DNA from: Oscillatoriaceae cyanobacterium Prado104
Lineage (GTDB): Bacteria > Cyanobacteriota > Cyanobacteriia > Cyanobacteriales > Microcoleaceae
Length of the DNA stretch: 64,000 bases
NCBI GenBank assembly: GCA_025454405.1
Contig: JALOON010000017.1
Coordinates: 62,001-126,000, forward strand
Direction of reading: 5' to 3'
Positions 18,264 through 28,146 of this stretch are shown here, piece by piece. The notes below the pieces were generated by a model. It was given only the letters and a program-made list of their open reading frames with translations, was not told where the DNA came from and did no database searches. Positions within the stretch are counted from its first letter, which is position 1; each line of letters opens with the position of its first letter. A program made the position numbers and the translations under genes.

Positions 18264-19118
18264 ATGGTTTTTAATGCAACAGAACTTTTGATCGATGCCT
18301 TCGTGCAAAAAATTCGGGAAGGCTACCACCGCACTTACGGAGGTTACAAGCCAGACTGCGAAGACATTATCGCTTGGGCAGGAAACATGGCCCTGGAAAA
18401 TATCGCAAACAGCGACGCCCTGTACCACAATGTAGAACATACGATTTTGGTGGCATTAGTAGGTCAAGAAATCTTGCGCGGCAAACAAATTCGCGAGGGC
18501 GGGATTTCCTGCGAAGACTGGCTGCACTTCATCATTTCTCTGGTTTGCCACGATATCGGTTACGTTAAAGGAGTTTGCCGCCAAGATCGACAAGGCTGGT
18601 ACGCAACCGGTCGAGGAGATGAATTGATACCTTTGCCTGCGGGATGTACTGACGCCAGTTTAACTCCCTATCACGTCGATCGGGCTAAATTGTTTGTTGA
18701 AGAACGGTTTGGCGGTCACAAACTGATCGATGCCGAAATTATTAAGTCTAACATCGAACTGACCCGATTTCCCGTGCCGAAAAAGACGGATAATGCAGAT
18801 ACAAACAACTTTCCGGGATTGGTGCGGGCTGCGGATTTGATCGGGCAACTCAGCGACCCCCGCTACCTCAAAAAAATTACTTCGCTGTATTATGAATTTG
18901 AAGAAATTGGGTTTAACCAAAAAGTGGGATACAAAAATCCTACCGACCTGCGCAATCACTATTCTCAGTTTTACTGGGATATCGTTCACCCTTATGTAAA
19001 AGATGCCCTGCTCTACTTGTCCCTGACCCAGCAGGGCAAACAGATTACTGCTAATCTATACTCTAACGTGTTTGTCGTCGAACACGACAAATCCCTAGAG
19101 GAAGTTGTGCCTGTTTAA
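18264..19118 (+). CDS. HD-domain metal-dependent phosphohydrolase
   Basis: A 284-residue protein with HD-superfamily metal ligands: His55 and His59 in YHNVEHT, then His96-Asp97 in CHDIGY, in normal order. HD enzymes hydrolyse phosphoesters, for example nucleotides or cyclic nucleotides. The C-terminal half (AADLIGQLSDPRYLKK) supplies a likely later Asp ligand. No GYP motif is present, so it is not a canonical c-di-GMP phosphodiesterase. The stop at 19118 abuts the AI-2E exporter frame, which suggests co-transcription. The substrate is unknown. Confidence 0.85.
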   Translation: MVFNATELLIDAFVQKIREGYHRTYGGYKPDCEDIIAWAGNMALENIANSDALYHNVEHTILVALVGQEILRGKQIREGGISCEDWLHFIISLVCHDIGYVKGVCRQDRQGWYATGRGDELIPLPAGCTDASLTPYHVDRAKLFVEERFGGHKLIDAEIIKSNIELTRFPVPKKTDNADTNNFPGLVRAADLIGQLSDPRYLKKITSLYYEFEEIGFNQKVGYKNPTDLRNHYSQFYWDIVHPYVKDALLYLSLTQQGKQITANLYSNVFVVEHDKSLEEVVPV

Positions 19119-20222
19119 TTGACCGAAATTAAAATGAATAGTGTTTTTTCTCCCGTCCAACAGTTTCTGATTACTTGGTTGCTGGTACTCGTGACGGGAT
19201 GGTTTACGATCGCGGCTGTCAATTATGTGGGAGAATTGGTCAGCATTTTAGTAACTGCCGGATTGATTGCGTTTTTGTTAAACTATGCAGTAGCGAAGTT
19301 GCAAGTAATATTGCCTCGGGGAATCGCTGCGGGGCTGGTTTACGCAACCGCGGGTTTGCTAGTAGCAGTAATTGGTTTAACCATCGTCCCGCCAGTGTTC
19401 AATCAAGCGCGGCAGTTGGGGTTGAGATTGCCGGATTTATTGGAGTCGGCAAGGCAGCAGCTAAGTCAATTTCAAACTTGGAGTGCCGATCGCAATTTAC
19501 CATTTGACGTGCAAATCTTGGAACAGCAACTATCAGCTAAAGTACAGGAACAAGTACAGTCGATCGCAAGTACCAGTTTAGGTTTAGTTGTCGGTACGGT
19601 TAACTGGTTTCTCGATTTAATTCTGATTCTGGTAATTTCATTTTATATGCTCCTAGACGGGCAGAGAGTGTGGGAGGGACTGACGAGCATTTTTTCCCCA
19701 GAAATTCGCTATGTTTTAACCGAAACTTTAGAGCGAAATCTCCAGAGATTTGTATCGGGACAGTTGCTGCTAGGGTTATTTATGGCAACAACGCTGACTC
19801 TAGCTTTTTGGTGGTTGCAAGTGCCGTTTTTCCTGCTGTTTGCCGTATTTATCGGGTTGATGGAAGTAATTCCGTTTATTGGAGCGACGCTGGGCATTGG
19901 AACAGTTAGTATAATTGTAGCATTCATTGATTGGTGGTTGGCATTGCAAGTTTTGGCAGTGGCGATCGCCCTCCAGCAAGTTAAGGATAATTTAGTAGCG
20001 CCCCGGATTATGGGCAATCTTACGGGACTCAGCCCGGTAGTTATTTTCACGGCTTTGCTGTTAGGAGGTAGAGTTGGGGGACTGTTAGGAGTGATCCTGG
20101 CAATTCCGCTAACTGGAGTTGTCAAAAGTATCGTAGAAATTGTCCTCAATCCCAAATTGCCCCCACAAACAGGTTCGTTTTTTTACAATCCTTTTAGCGG
20201 GGAAGCATTGGGGAAAGATTAG
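19119..20222 (+). CDS. AI-2E family transporter
   Basis: A polytopic membrane protein of about 365 residues from the AI-2 exporter/PerM family. The hydrophobic pattern shows two or three N-terminal helices, a soluble segment (about 90-150, RLPDLLESARQQLSQF), then a C-terminal helix bundle with LVISFYMLLDG, FIGLMEVIPFIGATLG, QQVKDNLVAPRIMG and the closing GVILAIPLTGVVKS, all family motifs. The start is either TTG 19119, directly after the HD gene stop, or ATG 19134; the sequence does not decide. Some family members export quorum signals and others Na+ or unknown solutes, so the cargo here is open. Confidence 0.92.
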   Translation: MTEIKMNSVFSPVQQFLITWLLVLVTGWFTIAAVNYVGELVSILVTAGLIAFLLNYAVAKLQVILPRGIAAGLVYATAGLLVAVIGLTIVPPVFNQARQLGLRLPDLLESARQQLSQFQTWSADRNLPFDVQILEQQLSAKVQEQVQSIASTSLGLVVGTVNWFLDLILILVISFYMLLDGQRVWEGLTSIFSPEIRYVLTETLERNLQRFVSGQLLLGLFMATTLTLAFWWLQVPFFLLFAVFIGLMEVIPFIGATLGIGTVSIIVAFIDWWLALQVLAVAIALQQVKDNLVAPRIMGNLTGLSPVVIFTALLLGGRVGGLLGVILAIPLTGVVKSIVEIVLNPKLPPQTGSFFYNPFSGEALGKD

Positions 20223-20227
20223 TTAAA

Positions 20228-20490
20228 GGAGTTTTGAGTTTTGAGTTTTGAGTTTTGAGTTAAAGACAGTTTGCGGGAGTTTTGAATTTTGAGTTTTGAG
20301 TTTTGAGTTAAAGACAGTTCTCAAGAGTTTAGAATTTTGAGTTTTGAGTTAAAGACAGTTCTCAAGAGTTTAGAATTTTGAGTTTTGAGTTAAAGACAGT
20401 TCTCGGGAGTTTAGAATTTTGAGTTTTGAGTTAAAGACAGTTCTTAATTCAAAACTCAAAACTTAAAACTCAAAACTCCCACTCTCCCTT
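20228..20490. repeat. tandem GAGTTTTGAGTT family repeat array
   Basis: Five successive forward units of about 45-60 bases, each with TTTTGAGTTTTGAGTT followed by GAGTTAAAGACAG and TTCTC(A/G)(A/G)GAG, end in one inverted unit (CAAAACTCAAAACTTAAAAC). It fills the gap between the AI-2E exporter and the permease. The inverted unit could pair with any forward unit. A CTTCCTTCTTCCTT stretch follows. Confidence 0.88.
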
Positions 20491-20511
20491 CTTCCTTCTT
20501 CCTTTATTATT

Positions 20512-21579
20512 ATGAACTGGTGGCAAAATCTTAAAAACAATCCTCTAGCTCGATTCGGTGCAGTGCTGCTGTTAATGTTTTATACAGTAGCATTATTCGC
20601 CGATTTTGTAGCGCCTTACGACCCCTACGACTCTCAATTAGACGGTTCCTTGCTGCCGCCGACGCAGATTTATTTAAAAACTGCCGACGGGCGATTTATC
20701 GGGCCGCACGTTTACCCGACAACTCAGGGGCCTGTGGATGCAAATACTGGAAATCGCGAGGTAATTGTAGACTCGCGCAAACCATCACCTTTGGGTTTAT
20801 TTGTCAAGGCTTCTCCTTATAAATTATTTGGAATTTTGCCATTCGATCGACATTTATTCGGCTCTTCAGGAGAAGGCAGAATTAACATTTTAGGCACCGA
20901 CGAACAAGCTCGCGACCAATTCAGCCGTTTAGTACATGGCAGCCGTATCAGCCTCAGCATTGGCTTAGTTGGCATAGCAATTTCTTTTCCCTTAGGACTC
21001 TTAATCGGCGGAATTTCCGGTTATTTCGGCAGTTGGATCGACAGTATTTTAATGAGACTTGTCGAAGTTTTGATGACCATTCCCGGTTTGTATTTATTAG
21101 TAGCGCTAGCAGCCGTACTGCCACCAGGATTGTCAAGTACCCAAAGATTTATGCTAATCGTGCTGATTACTTCATTTATTAGCTGGACTGGTTTAGCGCG
21201 GGTGATTCGCGGTCAAGTTCTTTCAATTAAAGAACTAGAATTCGTGCAAGCGGCGCGGGCAATGGGTGCAAATCCAATTTATATTATCGTCCGCCATGTC
21301 CTGCCGCAAACAGCAACATACGTAATTATTTCCGCTACACTATCAGTTCCCAGTTTCATTGTAGCCGAATCAGTCTTGAGCTTGATCGGCTTGGGAATTC
21401 AGCAACCAGATCCATCTTGGGGAAACTTGCTATCCCTGTCTACAAATGCTTCAATTCTAGTCTTGCAACCGTGGTTAGTTTGGCCGCCTGCAATCCTAAT
21501 TATTTTAACTGTATTGGCGTTTAACTTATTGGGAGATGGCTTGCGAGATGCCCTCGATCCGCGCAGCATTCAAAGATAG
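20512..21579 (+). CDS. ABC transporter permease, oligopeptide/dipeptide type (DppC/OppC-like)
   Basis: An inner-membrane permease of 355 residues. One N-terminal helix (FGAVLLLMFYTVALFADFV) is followed by a periplasmic insert and then the BPD_transp_1 core with five helices (IGLVGIAISFPLGLLIGG onward). The EAA loop is EFVQAARAMGANPIYIIVRHVLP. The ending LGDGLRDALDPR is typical of DppC/OppC. The partner DppB-like permease is encoded at 26202-27227 in the same direction but 4.6 kb away, with a histidine kinase on the other strand between them. No ATPase or binding protein is adjacent. Confidence 0.92.
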   Translation: MNWWQNLKNNPLARFGAVLLLMFYTVALFADFVAPYDPYDSQLDGSLLPPTQIYLKTADGRFIGPHVYPTTQGPVDANTGNREVIVDSRKPSPLGLFVKASPYKLFGILPFDRHLFGSSGEGRINILGTDEQARDQFSRLVHGSRISLSIGLVGIAISFPLGLLIGGISGYFGSWIDSILMRLVEVLMTIPGLYLLVALAAVLPPGLSSTQRFMLIVLITSFISWTGLARVIRGQVLSIKELEFVQAARAMGANPIYIIVRHVLPQTATYVIISATLSVPSFIVAESVLSLIGLGIQQPDPSWGNLLSLSTNASILVLQPWLVWPPAILIILTVLAFNLLGDGLRDALDPRSIQR

Positions 21580-21624
21580 TTGAGAGTCGATCGCTGGCAA
21601 TTGAGATTAATCTCGCAGTCCGTC

Positions 21625-21656
21625 AGTCCGGCAGGGGTTTAAACCCCTGTCGGACT
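21625..21656. terminator. palindrome between convergent genes, likely bidirectional terminator
   Basis: Arms AGTCCGGCAGGGGTTT and AAACCCCTGTCGGACT pair over 16 bases with one G-T position and practically no loop. It lies between the convergent permease stop (21579) and kinase stop (21702). There is no long T-run after it, so it may equally be a member of a dispersed palindrome family. Confidence 0.6.
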
Positions 21657-21701
21657 CTTGAAAATCTCGATCGAATCCCGGTACGCGCAAACTGTCAACT
21701 C

Positions 21702-24700
21702 TCAATTAACAGGTAAACGAATCGTAAAAGTAGAACCAACACCCACTTCACTTGTTACGTCAATACTGCCGCCCATCATCTGACAGAAACGCTGGCTGAT
21801 AGCCAGCCCCAAACCAGTACCTCCGTACTTCCGCGTTGTCGAAGCATCAGCTTGAGTAAAAGGTTGGAAAATGCGTTCCAACTCATCTGGATTCATCCCA
21901 ATTCCAGTATCAATACAACTAACAACTAAAAATTCTTTATGAGCAATAGATTGTTGAGAATTACCGCTGTTTTCTTGACTGCCTCCACTCCTATCGTCTG
22001 CCCCAAATTCCCGACTCGCAACCAGAGTAATGGTGCCGTTATGAGTAAACTTAGCAGCATTGCTCAACAAATTTAATAAAATCTGCCGCACTTTAGTAAT
22101 ATCGGAGTGCATAGTTCCCGCAACGCTAATTTGGCTGACATCTAAAATGTTGCCATTTTTTTCGATTAACGGCCGCGCAGTGGTAGCAGCTTCTTCAATT
22201 AAATTTCCAATATCGAAATTTTCTAAATACATATCCATTTTGCCAGCTTCGATTTTGGAAATGTCGAGGATGTCGTTAATTAATGACAGCAAATGTTTGC
22301 TAGCAGCTAAGACTCTTTCTAAATCGGGAATAATTTCCGTATTGCCGCAATCTTCAGCTTCTTCTAAAAGAATTTCGCTGTAACCCACGATCGCATTTAA
22401 TGGAGTTCGCAATTCGTGGCTCATGTTGGCTAAAAATGCACTTTTTGCCGTCGAAGCGGCTTGGGCTGCTTCTAGGGCCAATTGCAGCGCGGATTCAAAG
22501 GCTTTACGAGTGCTGATATCCTCGACGCTGCCTTCGTAATAGAGTACCTCACCGCTAGCATCTCGCACCGCGCGCGCGCTTTCGGAAACCCAAATTATGC
22601 TGCCATCAGCGCGGTATACCTGAGACTCAAATCCCGAAATTTCACCAGTTTCATTCATGATGCGCGTAAATTCTGCGCGACGCTGGGGATCGATGTAAGC
22701 TTGCTGTCTGATATCTGTCAAATTCGATGTCAATTCTTCGGGCGTAGCGTAGCCGTAGATGCGGGCTAAAGCCGGATTTACACTTAAAAAATTACCATCG
22801 GGAGTTGTTTGAAAAATTCCTTCGACGGCGTTTTCAAAGATGCTGCGGTATTTTTGTTCTGCTTGGCGCAGGGCGATTTCTGCTCGATCGCGCTCGCTAG
22901 CTTCGATCGCTAATGATACCAAATCTGCGAGGGAAGCAGCAAAATTTTGTTCTTCTACCGTCCAGTGGCGAGCGATTCCTCTTTGTTCGACACAGATGAC
23001 TCCTATGGTTTGCCCGCCCAAACGAATCGGAGCATCTAAAGTAGAAGCAGTACCGCTGTCGTTAAAATAAGGTTCGGCAAGTTCTCTAGTTCTAACATCT
23101 AAAAGTGCATCGTCAGCCGCGATCGTCCGGTCTTCTTCTAAAGCTTTAAAATAAGTGGGAAAGTCGGCAGCAGCCAGTTCGCAACCGGCGGAATGTTCGG
23201 AGGTGCTGCGGTGAAATAAGTCGAGGCATTGCAGTTTCGTTCGCCCTTCATCGTACAGCCAAGCGCCGACTGCTTCTGCTTCTAGAGTATTGGCCGCAGC
23301 TTTGGTAATTTCCCTCAAAGCAACTTGTAAATTGCCCCGATACAAAGATTTATTCCTTGCCAATTCTACCAACATCGTATTTTGTTTGAGCAATTGTTTT
23401 TGCCTGACGCGCCGCGCCGATTCGGAGCGTTTTTGTTCGGTAATGTCGCGGGCAACCCAAATTACCGAGCCTTCAGAAAGTGGCGAAACGCTAGCGGCAA
23501 AATAAATTTCGCGTTCTTTAACGATTAAAGGGTACTCTATGCTCACAGTTGTTTTAGTGGTTAAAGCTTCTCTAATGCAGTTAATAAATCGCTCTGCTGT
23601 AGCTGGCGGAAACACCTCTGTCACAGTTTTTCCAACTAATTCTTCTGCTGGTTTGTACAACAATAATTGATTGGTCGGCGCAATTTTTAAGTAGCGACCG
23701 CTAGCATCCACAACTATAATTAATTCTGTCATAGCTGCAAACAAAGCCCGCAGTTCTGCTTCGGTGGCTTTGAGTTCGGCAGTCCGCTGTGCGACTCGGC
23801 TTTCTAAAGTAGAATTAGTTTTTTCTAAGGCCGCAAACGAGGAACGCAACTGTTTTGCCATGTGGTTGAAGGATTGAGCGAGAATCCCCAGTTCGTTAAC
23901 GCCTCGAACTTCAATTTCGGAATCCAACACCGGCGAAGTAAAGTCCGAATCTTCGGACATTTTGGTTAAGGCGCGAGAAGCTTCTAGCAATCTGGCAATC
24001 GGTTCGGCAACCCAGCGAGAGGTGAGCAGTCCCAGGAAGATCGCCAGTACAAAGGCAAAAAAGCACAATAAAATAGTTGTGCGAGTGTTGGCATTAATTT
24101 GCTGCATGAAGTCAGCTTCGGGAATTGCCACTACAATCAACCAATCGAGGCCGCGACCGTCTTGCAGGGGAGCAACTGTAATAAATTGACGCTTGCCGTC
24201 AATGTCGAAGCTAAACTGTCCTTTGTTCTCAATGTTTGCTAAACTGCCAAATCTGTTTTGTAAATATGCAGCGGCCGATCGAATTAACAAGTTTTTGCTG
24301 TCAGTTGCCATCAGCCGTTTTTGCCCGTCTTTGGTGGTGGCAAATGGCAATTCATCCGTCGAACTGCCAACTATTTCACCGCTGCGTTCGATCGCGAAAA
24401 CTTGTCCCGATTCGCTGATTCTGATACTTTTGAGAAAATCGCTGATTTGGGAAAGAGTCAGGTCAATTGCCAGTACCCCTTTTAGGCTGCCGTTGTCGTT
24501 GTAGATTGGCGCTACAGGTGTAATTCCCAACACCGGCGAGGCGGTAAATACATAGATGGGCGACCAAGTGGGTACTTTCGACTTTTTGGCGGCTGCGTAC
24601 CAGGGTCGAGTACGGGGGTCATAGGGGGCGGTTTTGACAAGCTCAGTGCGATTTCCCCGCTCGTCCAAGCGATAAATATCGCGGTTGGGAGCAGTTGACT

Positions 24701-25094
24701 CGTCTCTAATATATACCAAGTCTTCTGCTTCTCTTTTGAGCAAGAGAAATCTGCCTGCTTCGTCGCCGTAGTAAATTGTAGTAGTGCGATCGCTCAATTT
24801 GGTCTGCTCCCACAAATAGCGTTCCAAATTGGGAAAGTCTTCAGGGTCTAAGTTACCAGATGCGATCGTGGCGGTGTTCATTTGCAGGAACAGGTGAGAC
24901 AAGTCTGCAAAACTTTGGAAATGCTCTTTTGTTCTGGCGGCAACTTCCAAACTCAGCCTGGTGGCGAGGTCGTTGACAGCTTTCTGCCCGTTGCGAAACG
25001 ACAGCCATCCTGTCACGCCGACGGCTACGGAGATTTGCACCAGCAGCGGTACTAACAAAATCAAGCGCAGCGACATTCTGGGTGAAGCTTTCAT
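21702..25094 (-). CDS. membrane sensor histidine kinase: Cache-HAMP-PAS-GAF-PAS-HisKA-HATPase
   Basis: A 1130-residue sensor kinase. A membrane helix (about 10-30) is followed by an extracytoplasmic dCache-type domain (about 40-325, with RTRPWYAAAKKS), a second helix (about 337-357), HAMP (to about 415), a coiled coil, PAS1 (about 440-555), GAF (about 590-735, AVGAWLYDEGR), PAS2 with PAC (about 745-865), HisKA with phosphoacceptor His893 in MSHELRTPLN, and HATPase_c (N box LLNLLSNAAKFT, G boxes DTGIGM and GGTGLGLAIS). There is no receiver domain, so it must pass phosphate to a separate regulator, and none is adjacent. Cache suggests sensing of a small extracellular molecule. The flanking DppC- and DppB-like permease genes make a peptide or amino-acid ligand imaginable but unproven. 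Confidence 0.93.
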   Translation of the reverse strand: MKASPRMSLRLILLVPLLVQISVAVGVTGWLSFRNGQKAVNDLATRLSLEVAARTKEHFQSFADLSHLFLQMNTATIASGNLDPEDFPNLERYLWEQTKLSDRTTTIYYGDEAGRFLLLKREAEDLVYIRDESTAPNRDIYRLDERGNRTELVKTAPYDPRTRPWYAAAKKSKVPTWSPIYVFTASPVLGITPVAPIYNDNGSLKGVLAIDLTLSQISDFLKSIRISESGQVFAIERSGEIVGSSTDELPFATTKDGQKRLMATDSKNLLIRSAAAYLQNRFGSLANIENKGQFSFDIDGKRQFITVAPLQDGRGLDWLIVVAIPEADFMQQINANTRTTILLCFFAFVLAIFLGLLTSRWVAEPIARLLEASRALTKMSEDSDFTSPVLDSEIEVRGVNELGILAQSFNHMAKQLRSSFAALEKTNSTLESRVAQRTAELKATEAELRALFAAMTELIIVVDASGRYLKIAPTNQLLLYKPAEELVGKTVTEVFPPATAERFINCIREALTTKTTVSIEYPLIVKEREIYFAASVSPLSEGSVIWVARDITEQKRSESARRVRQKQLLKQNTMLVELARNKSLYRGNLQVALREITKAAANTLEAEAVGAWLYDEGRTKLQCLDLFHRSTSEHSAGCELAAADFPTYFKALEEDRTIAADDALLDVRTRELAEPYFNDSGTASTLDAPIRLGGQTIGVICVEQRGIARHWTVEEQNFAASLADLVSLAIEASERDRAEIALRQAEQKYRSIFENAVEGIFQTTPDGNFLSVNPALARIYGYATPEELTSNLTDIRQQAYIDPQRRAEFTRIMNETGEISGFESQVYRADGSIIWVSESARAVRDASGEVLYYEGSVEDISTRKAFESALQLALEAAQAASTAKSAFLANMSHELRTPLNAIVGYSEILLEEAEDCGNTEIIPDLERVLAASKHLLSLINDILDISKIEAGKMDMYLENFDIGNLIEEAATTARPLIEKNGNILDVSQISVAGTMHSDITKVRQILLNLLSNAAKFTHNGTITLVASREFGADDRSGGSQENSGNSQQSIAHKEFLVVSCIDTGIGMNPDELERIFQPFTQADASTTRKYGGTGLGLAISQRFCQMMGGSIDVTSEVGVGSTFTIRLPVN

Positions 25095-25789
25095 AAAAAT
25101 CTCACGGGAGCTTAGAAACGAGTGTGCTTTTAGAACTGAGAGGAAAAGCGATGCTGCAGGCTTTAGCCTACGGTGTTTGTAGCTTGCCTAAAATTACTTT
25201 AATGTGAATTTGAGTGGATTTTGATGATTTGTATAACAGTTACAGGTTTGCATATTCTTTGTGGCTTAGCTGATGCCTAAATAGTAAGTTACAAATTCCC
25301 TCTTCGATCTAGAGGTGGCGCGGCTGAGGACTGCCAATTCCGATGGTGCCTCAATTGCTTGCAATATCAATCATGCCATTACTTGAGTGAATGCGCCGAT
25401 CGCTCCCCTCGCCAAATGCAGCTATGCAGTTGTGCCACCAGTTCAACCCAATCTCGGAACCAGCCCGCAAGTAATACAACAATCATTAGTCATTAGTCAT
25501 TAGTCAGCAGTGCCAGCCTCAGCACTTGCGAACTGAGTCATTAGTCATTACTAACTCTTCCTTCTTCCTGCTTCCTTCTCAAATTTTAAAAAAATTAATT
25601 GTTCGGAACAAATGTAAATTTTTTAACAATTATTTTCCAACAAGTTTGCTATTAATAAAATAAGCTGGAAAAATCCCGACGATAGCGGGGAATAGCAGCG
25701 CCTGCAGCAAACGAACAACAGCAATGCTGTACGTTTGCTGGTGGCAGCAGGAGCGAAATTTTAGCAAAATAAAACCTTGGGAGGATGGC
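25095..25789. other. intergenic, no gene seen
   Basis: About 695 bases between the kinase start and the next small gene. It contains a short CATTAGTCATTAGTCATTAG run near 25486-25504 and a CTTCCTTCTTCCTGCTTCC stretch near 25557. The stretch 25575-25660 is very AT-rich (AAATTTTAAAAAAATTAATT) and probably holds the promoter of the following gene. No further feature is recognised. Confidence 0.45.
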
Positions 25790-26131
25790 ATGAAATATAC
25801 ATTTGAAATTTTAGGCGTATCTCCGATATTATCTTTTTTCAACCAACAGCAGGAATTGCGCAAACAGCAGCCGATCGGTGTAGAATACTTGGGAAACCGC
25901 AAATGCACTCTCGATTCGTTCGTCGCATCCGTGGAAACAGTTTCGCCCGCCCGCGGTTGGGAAGTCGAAGCAGTAGTAGACACCGTGATTAGTTTCTGGA
26001 TGCACAACTCCGAGAGCATTCAGTATTGGAAGCGGCGCTTGCAGGATGCTGGCAGCGAAAACTTGTTAGTTGCTAGAGTCGGTGACATCAAATCACTGCA
26101 AGCCGCCTTTGAATCGCTGCTGGGACAATAG
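25790..26131 (+). CDS. small protein of unknown function
   Basis: A 113-residue protein beginning MKYTFEILGVSPILSFFNQQQ. The ATG at 25790 has GGAGG 6 bases upstream, which fixes the start; an upstream in-frame ATG at 25724 is less likely. The protein looks soluble, with helix near the middle (VVDTVISFWMHNSESIQYWKRRL) and a helical end. I do not recognise the family. It is followed after 70 bases by the DppB-like permease gene in the same direction. Confidence 0.7.
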   Translation: MKYTFEILGVSPILSFFNQQQELRKQQPIGVEYLGNRKCTLDSFVASVETVSPARGWEVEAVVDTVISFWMHNSESIQYWKRRLQDAGSENLLVARVGDIKSLQAAFESLLGQ

Positions 26132-26201
26132 GAACATCCTGGAATTGGTAATTGGCGATCGACAATACTACAATCAATTCAATTGCCAATTCCCCAATAT
26201 T

Positions 26202-27227
26202 ATGTCTCGCTCCAAAGCCCTGCAATCTTATATTTTCGTTCGCGTGCTCCTCGCACCGCTAATGCTGTGGACGATTACCACAGCAGTATTTTTGCTGCTG
26301 CGCGCCACCCCTGGAGACCCCATCGATGCCATTCTCGGTTCGCGAGCTCCCGCTGCTGCTAAAGAAGCAATGCGAACCCAACTCGGCCTCGACGCCCCCC
26401 TGTGGCAACAATATCTCAATTACATGAAAGATTTGTTAAGCCTGGATTTGGGGACCTCCATTACCACTCGGGGACAAACCGTATGGCAAATTATCGGAGA
26501 CTACTTCCCGGCGACGGTGGAATTAGCTGTTGGTAGCATGACCGTAGCTTTAATTCTCGGTATCACTATCGGCGCGCTGTCAGCATCCCGCCCCAACACG
26601 GCTTTTGATGTTGCGGGCCGTTTGTTTGGCATTATCACTTACTCGCTGCCGGCTTTTTGGGCTGGCATGGTTTTGCAGTTGATTTTTGCAGTCCAGTTGG
26701 GCTGGTTTCCTTTGGGAACTCGCTTTCCGGTAACATTTCCCGCGCCTCAAAGTTACACCGGGCTGTACACTGTAGATAGCCTTCTGAGCGCCAACTTGGG
26801 TCAGTTTTTCACGGCTTTGCATTATTTGGCACTGCCAAGTTTGACTCTAGGAATTCTCTTGAGCGGCATTTTCGAGCGAATCGTGAGAGTGAATCTCAAG
26901 CAAACGATGCAAGCCGATTATGTAGAAGCGGCTAGGGCTAGAGGAATTCCAGAATTGCGAATTTTGCTGGCTCATTCTCTGAAAAACGCGCTAATTCCAG
27001 TGATTACGGTCTTGGGATTGACTTTTGCAGCAATGTTGGGCGGTGCTATTTTAACAGAAGTAACTTTTTCTTGGCCGGGCTTGGCAAATCGCCTTTATGA
27101 AGCAATTAGCTTGCGGGATTATCCAACAGTCCAAGGCATTGTAGTATTTTTTGCTGCAATAGTGACGATCGCCAGCATTGCAATCGATATTTTGAATGCC
27201 TATATTGACCCGCGAATTAGGTACTAA
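26202..27227 (+). CDS. ABC transporter permease, oligopeptide/dipeptide type (DppB/OppB-like)
   Basis: An inner-membrane permease of 341 residues with the classic DppB start (FVRVLLAPLMLWTITTAVFLLLRATPGDP), six helices and the EAA loop DYVEAARARGIPELRILLAHSLKNALIP. It ends with the family-typical DILNAYIDPRIRY. It would form a heterodimer with a DppC-like subunit; the only one in view is at 20512-21579. I start at ATG 26202, where the hydrophobic core begins; a longer frame from 26070 overlaps the preceding gene and is not expected to be used. The ATPase and binding protein are not in this window. Confidence 0.92.
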   Translation: MSRSKALQSYIFVRVLLAPLMLWTITTAVFLLLRATPGDPIDAILGSRAPAAAKEAMRTQLGLDAPLWQQYLNYMKDLLSLDLGTSITTRGQTVWQIIGDYFPATVELAVGSMTVALILGITIGALSASRPNTAFDVAGRLFGIITYSLPAFWAGMVLQLIFAVQLGWFPLGTRFPVTFPAPQSYTGLYTVDSLLSANLGQFFTALHYLALPSLTLGILLSGIFERIVRVNLKQTMQADYVEAARARGIPELRILLAHSLKNALIPVITVLGLTFAAMLGGAILTEVTFSWPGLANRLYEAISLRDYPTVQGIVVFFAAIVTIASIAIDILNAYIDPRIRY

Positions 27228-27447
27228 AAATATCAATCAAGTTGAGAGTTGAGAGTTGATAGTTGATAGTTGATAATAGTGCGAGATCTGACGCTCGCCA
27301 ACAGGCTCAGAGTTCGCGAAGGCTATCAAGTATCATTTGCCAAAAAGAAAGAAGGAAGAGAGAAGAAGAAAAACTATTATGTTCCGATACTCTTCTTTAA
27401 CTTGTAATGGTATATTGGGTGCGATCGACTAAAATATTTCACGATAT

Positions 27448-27945
27448 ATGAAATATTTTAAGCCACAAGTAGAATTACTGACAGGACAAATTATCAAAAA
27501 TATGAAAACACTGGGAACGGGGTATGCGACAGCTATTACACTTGCTCGGAAATTGCTGGAAAAACTTTTAGGAGAGAGAGTTTTAGTGCGGTCGCAGCTA
27601 CCAATTCAGTTAGAAGATGCTCTGCCAAAACCAGCAATCGCTGTGGTGATGCCAGATGTGCTGCGGTACGCCGACAGCCACCCCATCGCCTCGGAAATAT
27701 ACCTGTTAATTGAAATAGCAGATAATACGCTGGTTGAGGACTGCGAAATTCAAGGAAAAAAATACGCGCGATCGAAAATAGAGGAATATTGGGTACTAGA
27801 TATTAACGGGCGGCAACTTTATGTATTTCGAGAACCTTCTGACGACGGCTACCACAGCCAATTGATTTTATCAGAGGACTCAACAGTTGCTATCTTGGCT
27901 TTGTCTAACTGTAGTTTCGCCGTGCGCCAGATGTTGCGACCGTGA
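27448..27945 (+). CDS. Uma2 family endonuclease (DUF820), short N-terminus
   Basis: A PD-(D/E)xK-fold protein of the Uma2/DUF820 family, hugely expanded in cyanobacteria. The core is present: AVVMPDVLRYADSHP, the acidic EIADNTL and the Lys motif CEIQGKKYARSKIEEYWVLDI, then VFREPSDDGYHSQ. Family members usually have about 30-40 more residues at the N-terminus leading to DGEI; here the equivalent (LLTGQII) comes at residue 10, so the gene may be truncated or the start lost by mutation. The role of the family is not established. Confidence 0.8.
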   Translation: MKYFKPQVELLTGQIIKNMKTLGTGYATAITLARKLLEKLLGERVLVRSQLPIQLEDALPKPAIAVVMPDVLRYADSHPIASEIYLLIEIADNTLVEDCEIQGKKYARSKIEEYWVLDINGRQLYVFREPSDDGYHSQLILSEDSTVAILALSNCSFAVRQMLRP

Positions 27946-28146
27946 ACTACGCGACGCTGACCGCGCTTGCGTTACAACCACATCTTGCAACGAGCAGGAC
28001 ATGATTTCGGAACCTCCGGGGTTGTTTGCGAGAACCCCCCAAAGCGGCAATATTTCTTGCCCCATTCTCATATCGGCTTTCGGGTTGACGACACTTACTC
28101 GTTTATAGGCAATACTGGAGCAAAGATAGAAATAGAGGAAATGCTG

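Noticed and set aside
20228-20490. Regularly spaced repeats that might suggest a CRISPR array
   Set aside because: The segments between the repeated words are themselves repeats and vary little, units differ in length, and no cas genes are present.
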